From HKST-UBA178 sp965223815 (lineage in GTDB: Bacteria > Pseudomonadota > Gammaproteobacteria > Chromatiales > Chromatiaceae), in NCBI GenBank assembly GCA_965223815.1, contig OZ245019.1, forward strand, positions 1,860,001 to 1,924,000: 64,000 nucleotides of DNA, in the 5' to 3' direction. The notes beneath the pieces are model-generated. The model made no database searches. It saw only the letters and a list, made by a program, of their open reading frames with translations, and had not been told where the DNA came from. Numbering within the stretch: position 1 is the stretch's first letter; every line of letters starts with the position of its first letter. Below, piece after piece: positions 61,650-64,000 of the stretch. Position numbers and translations under genes: made by a program.

Positions 61650-61893
61650 TTGAGCCTCCTATATTGAGCCGTCCCTGCCCGTACGGCCGGGCGCACCAAC
61701 TGCCGGCACTATCTGGTAACGGTCTTATACAAAAAACATAGTTTGCTTTATAACTTACTGTTTTGTCCGCTTCCCAGGGATCATGTTCCTCCAGCGATGA
61801 AAACACCGAAAGCCCTTGGACTTTCTCCGGTAGGGATTCGGTCAAGGCTATCGAGGGTCTCCGTAGCCAAGACTACAAGCTCGTTGCTGAACC

Positions 61894-62430
61894 CTAATTG
61901 GCCTGGGACTCAAGGGTTAGCTTGAGATTATCGAGACCCGCGTTGTAAACGCCGGTGACCGCATCGATCGCCGCCTGGTCATTCAATTCGGGTGGAGGAT
62001 CGTTGTTTGGGTATCCGCGATAGAACGCACCCTTCCAAGTGACCACACTCCCCCCGCCAGCGGAGGGTTTGATGCTTACCCATGAGGAGTAGTTAGTTAC
62101 CGGTAGTACTGCAACATCCACCGCTTCTATGCGGTAGAAAAAAGCATGCTTTTCTGCATCGTACTTCTCTAGCTTCTCGTGTATCAGACCGCCCCCCTGA
62201 AGCGTTAGGGTGCGAGTTGCACCAACCGAACTCCCCCCCTTGCCAGCCACCGACTGAACTGCCGGATGCCAGCTCATATCCTGAAAATTTCCGATTTTCC
62301 GCCACACTGTATCTGGCTCTGCTGCGATCTGCGTCTCAACAATAACCTTTTGGCGTGTTGGTCCATGGGCCGCGATTGTGGTGGACAAGGTCAGAAGTGC
62401 GGCAACGCACAGAGCAGCTGAAACTCTCAC
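61894..62430 (-). CDS. MxaD-like exported SRPBCC-family protein
   Basis: A 178-residue protein with a signal peptide (MRVSAALCVAALLTLSTTIAA) and one START/SRPBCC helix-grip domain: VETQIAAEPDTVWRKIGNFQDMSWHPAVQSV, ATRTLTLQGGGLIHEKLEKYD, VTNYSSWVSIKPS and a C-terminal helix VTGVYNAGLDNLKLTLE. Periplasmic SRPBCC proteins of this kind include MxaD, which helps electron transfer between methanol dehydrogenase and its cytochrome. This supports a quinoprotein methanol (probably lanthanide type) dehydrogenase nearby, off the right edge. A sigma-54-like promoter lies at 62537-62552. Confidence 0.85.
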   Translation of the reverse strand: MRVSAALCVAALLTLSTTIAAHGPTRQKVIVETQIAAEPDTVWRKIGNFQDMSWHPAVQSVAGKGGSSVGATRTLTLQGGGLIHEKLEKYDAEKHAFFYRIEAVDVAVLPVTNYSSWVSIKPSAGGGSVVTWKGAFYRGYPNNDPPPELNDQAAIDAVTGVYNAGLDNLKLTLESQAN

Positions 62431-62536
62431 TGGAAACCTCCGTTGCAGTATTGAGGCGGTAAATTAGTTTTTGGGAACGCCTAGTCCCCTCAAGATTTGC
62501 CAAGCGCTGGTTAATGACGAGCGCCGTCGTTATAGC

Positions 62537-62552
62537 TGCAAGTTTCGCGCCT
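62537..62552 (-). promoter_or_regulatory. Sigma-54-like promoter for the mxaD-like gene
   Basis: Minus strand AGGCGCG-AAAC-TTGCA matches 10 of 12 consensus bases, with GG, the G at position 7 and TTGCA. Transcription would start near 62525, about 95 bases before the start codon. The inverted repeat at 62617-62638 lies 65 bases upstream of it. Confidence 0.45.
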
Positions 62553-62616
62553 GAACTCGTCCAATGGATGCTTTAGGGACCTACAGAGTTAACGCACAGG
62601 CGAACGTAGGGGGCAG

Positions 62617-62638
62617 AGCGTGTCATTATTGACACGCT
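62617..62638. promoter_or_regulatory. Perfect 9-bp inverted repeat, candidate enhancer for the sigma-54 activator
   Basis: AGCGTGTCA (62617-62625), TTAT, then TGACACGCT (62630-62638): a perfect inverted repeat of 9 bp with a 4-bp centre. No T-run follows, so it is not a terminator. It sits 65 bp from one divergent sigma-54-like promoter and 149 bp from the other, within the usual range of upstream activating sites. TGTC/GACA half-sites are common among sites of NtrC-type activators with Fis-type domains. The activator encoded at 44262-46244 is the candidate binder. Confidence 0.55.
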
Positions 62639-62786
62639 GTGATGCACCAGAGTGAAACCGAATTCGCAGTATATTTAGGGACTCGCGCGATTCGCCTTTA
62701 TGTCATGGTCGATACTTGAAGGTTCACCTTGCTCAAACGGAGGCAGAGGGATTGTTGCCGCGTAGATGGGCACAAGGGCTCGTTGC

Positions 62787-62802
62787 TGGAACGGAACTTG
62801 CT
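62787..62802 (+). promoter_or_regulatory. Strong sigma-54-like promoter for the binding-protein gene
   Basis: TGGAACG-GAAC-TTGCT matches 11 of 12 consensus bases; only the fourth position differs (A for C). Transcription would start near 62814, 60 bases before the start codon. It is the best -24/-12 match found in the window. Confidence 0.6.
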
Positions 62803-62873
62803 GGGTGAGAGGGTGATTCTCAAAGATAGCATACAAAAAAAATGGCATCGGGGAATTCGGAGGAGAAGCGCAC

Positions 62874-64000
62874 TTGAATAGATTTTTAAGGGTCGGACGA
62901 CCGCTCAAAGCCGGCATCACCGCAGTTACTCCGCTTATCATGATTTTGATAGCGGCCATACCTTGTGCCCAGGCTGCTCAGGACGGCATCGAGATACCTA
63001 TCACATTGATAAGTCAGGCAGGGGAGGAGTATGTTCCGATCTCTCTACTCGACCCGATCATTGATGACAGCGGCCTGGCTGGTGCTGAGCAGGGGATCCG
63101 CGACAACAACACCACCGGACGCTTTACCGGACAGGCATTCCGGCTGAGCTTCCACCAGATACGAGCTGAGGATTCCGCAGCTGATCTGTTTCGGCAGCAG
63201 CATGCATTGGGTGTCCGGCTTTTTCTGCTAGATCTGCCGGCCGCAGTAGTTGTTGAGTTGGCCGATCTCCCGGAGGCCGCCGACAGCCTGCTCTTCAATA
63301 TCGGCGCCACGGACAATAACCTTCGCACCCAGGTCTGTGCCGAGAACTTGTTGCACACTGCCCCCAGCAGGGCAATGTTGGCAGATGCATTGGCCCAATA
63401 TCTGGCTTGGAAGCGCTGGACTCGGTGGTTCTTGGTGGTAGGGGGGAGTGAGGAAGATAGGGCATTTGCCGCGTCGTTGAAGCGAGCTGCCGCCAGGTTC
63501 GGCGCCAAGATAGTCGAAGAAAAGAGATGGACCTTTAAGGCCGGTGCCAGGCGCACCGATTCTGGCCATACCAAGGCACAGCAAGTAGTCAATTCATTCA
63601 CCCAGGTAGGAGACTACGATATCCTTCTGGTAGCAGATGAGCGGGATGTGTTCGGCGACTACCTAAGTTACCGTACGTACTTGCCAAGGCCCGTGGGTGG
63701 CACTCAGGGTATGGGCGCCAAGGCCTGGAGCCGGGTGCATGAACAGTGGGGGGCTACCCAGTTCCAAAATCGATTCAAGCGCGCCAGCGGCCGCTGGATG
63801 AGCGAATTAGACTACGCTGCCTGGATAGCTGTGCGCAGCATAGGCGAAGCGGCCACTCGAGTGCAGTCCTGCGATCCCCTGAAGCTGCGCGAATATCTGC
63901 GGGGGCCTGAATTCAGATTGGCGGCCTTCAAGGGCAGTGCAGTGACCTATCGAGACTGGAATGGTCAATTGCGCCAACCCCTGTTGATTACCTCGCCCAG
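62874..64000 (+). CDS. Quinoprotein-associated ABC-type substrate-binding protein, partial at the window end
   Basis: The first 375 residues of a periplasmic binding protein; it runs off the right edge without a stop. TTG 62874 has GGAGGAGAAG five bases upstream. A signal peptide (about 18-36, VTPLIMILIAAIPCAQA) is followed by EIPITLISQAGEEYVPISLLDPI, GAEQGIRDNNTTGRFTGQAFRL, LFNIGATDNNLRTQVCAENLLHTAPSRAMLADALAQYL and WFLVVGGSEEDRAFAASLKRAAARFGAKIV. These fit the branched-chain amino-acid binding-protein fold, in the subgroup tied to PQQ-dependent catabolism. Its closest functional analogue may be LutA of the lanthanide transport cluster; this is inference. Genes downstream probably include the rest of the transporter. 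Confidence 0.88.
   Translation, partial: MNRFLRVGRPLKAGITAVTPLIMILIAAIPCAQAAQDGIEIPITLISQAGEEYVPISLLDPIIDDSGLAGAEQGIRDNNTTGRFTGQAFRLSFHQIRAEDSAADLFRQQHALGVRLFLLDLPAAVVVELADLPEAADSLLFNIGATDNNLRTQVCAENLLHTAPSRAMLADALAQYLAWKRWTRWFLVVGGSEEDRAFAASLKRAAARFGAKIVEEKRWTFKAGARRTDSGHTKAQQVVNSFTQVGDYDILLVADERDVFGDYLSYRTYLPRPVGGTQGMGAKAWSRVHEQWGATQFQNRFKRASGRWMSELDYAAWIAVRSIGEAATRVQSCDPLKLREYLRGPEFRLAAFKGSAVTYRDWNGQLRQPLLITSP

Larger units (their letters stand above)
62431..62873. other. Divergent control region between mxaD-like and binding-protein genes
   Basis: A 443-bp non-coding region that contains two sigma-54-like promoters pointing outward and a perfect inverted repeat between them, each listed separately. 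No gene is supported in it. Confidence 0.7.

Noticed and set aside
1..64000. CRISPR arrays, rRNA, tRNA genes, prophage modules or known defence systems
   Set aside because: No regularly spaced repeats, tRNA-like folds, structural phage genes or recognised defence genes were found by reading both strands.

Overview
This 64 kb window reads as a chromosomal segment of a gammaproteobacterium with methylotrophic and probably sulfur-oxidising traits. The suggestion rests on gene content: tetrahydromethanopterin (H4MPT) cofactor biosynthesis, an NAD-linked molybdenum/tungsten formate dehydrogenase, a quinoprotein-associated Sox-like periplasmic relay, ergothioneine synthesis and a two-subunit pyruvate carboxylase. 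No rRNA or tRNA gene was seen, so the taxonomy is inference only.

Layout. 1-5.9 kb is decayed accessory DNA: two broken integrase-type transposases, a HicAB toxin-antitoxin pair, a CDF metal exporter, remnants of higBA and of a chemotaxis receptor, and a complete IS1182-type element. 5.9-9.6 kb holds PepSY and cytochrome b561 genes around an OmpR-type two-component system. 10-13.6 kb holds probable copper/heavy-metal functions (His/Cys-rich exported protein, tiny lipoprotein, DUF411 protein, DmeF-type exporter, YHS protein). 14-22 kb is a loose set of single genes (cNMP-binding protein, DUF47, DUF3096, DUF2189, acyl-CoA synthetase, YbaK-like deacylase, hydroxyacid-oxoacid transhydrogenase). 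22.5-27.3 kb carries a Rieske-glutamate synthase fusion, a DUF5996 protein and EgtB-EgtD. 27.5-31.5 kb has a short-chain dehydrogenase gene split by a small IS5-type element, then a zinc-type dehydrogenase divergent from a LysR regulator. 31.6-39.2 kb has pyruvate carboxylase subunits, a pentapeptide-repeat protein with an extra C-terminal domain, and a penicillin-acylase-family protein.

From 39.4 kb to the end the genes form one coherent C1/quinoprotein island. A six-gene, translationally coupled operon (44117 down to 39434) encodes PTPS, a DmrB-like flavoprotein, a dihydropteroate-synthase-like protein, DUF447, MfnB and a nucleotidyltransferase. It lies next to a sigma-54 activator (44262-46244) and a FolP paralogue. 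A second operon (53079 down to 47254) joins formate dehydrogenase to a FolE2/MptA-type GTP cyclohydrolase and a DUF3280 protein. An ABC transporter, zinc metallohydrolase, SoxYZ-like carrier, SoxC, monoheme SoxD, MxaD-like protein and a quinoprotein-type binding protein follow. The methanol dehydrogenase they would serve is presumably beyond the right edge.

The main new observation is regulatory. Sequences resembling sigma-54 -24/-12 promoters precede several of these operons. The best pair, 62537-62552 and 62787-62802, diverges around a perfect 9-bp inverted repeat at 62617-62638 that has the position expected of an activator site. This suggests the local sigma-54 activator co-ordinates cofactor synthesis, formate oxidation and the periplasmic relay.
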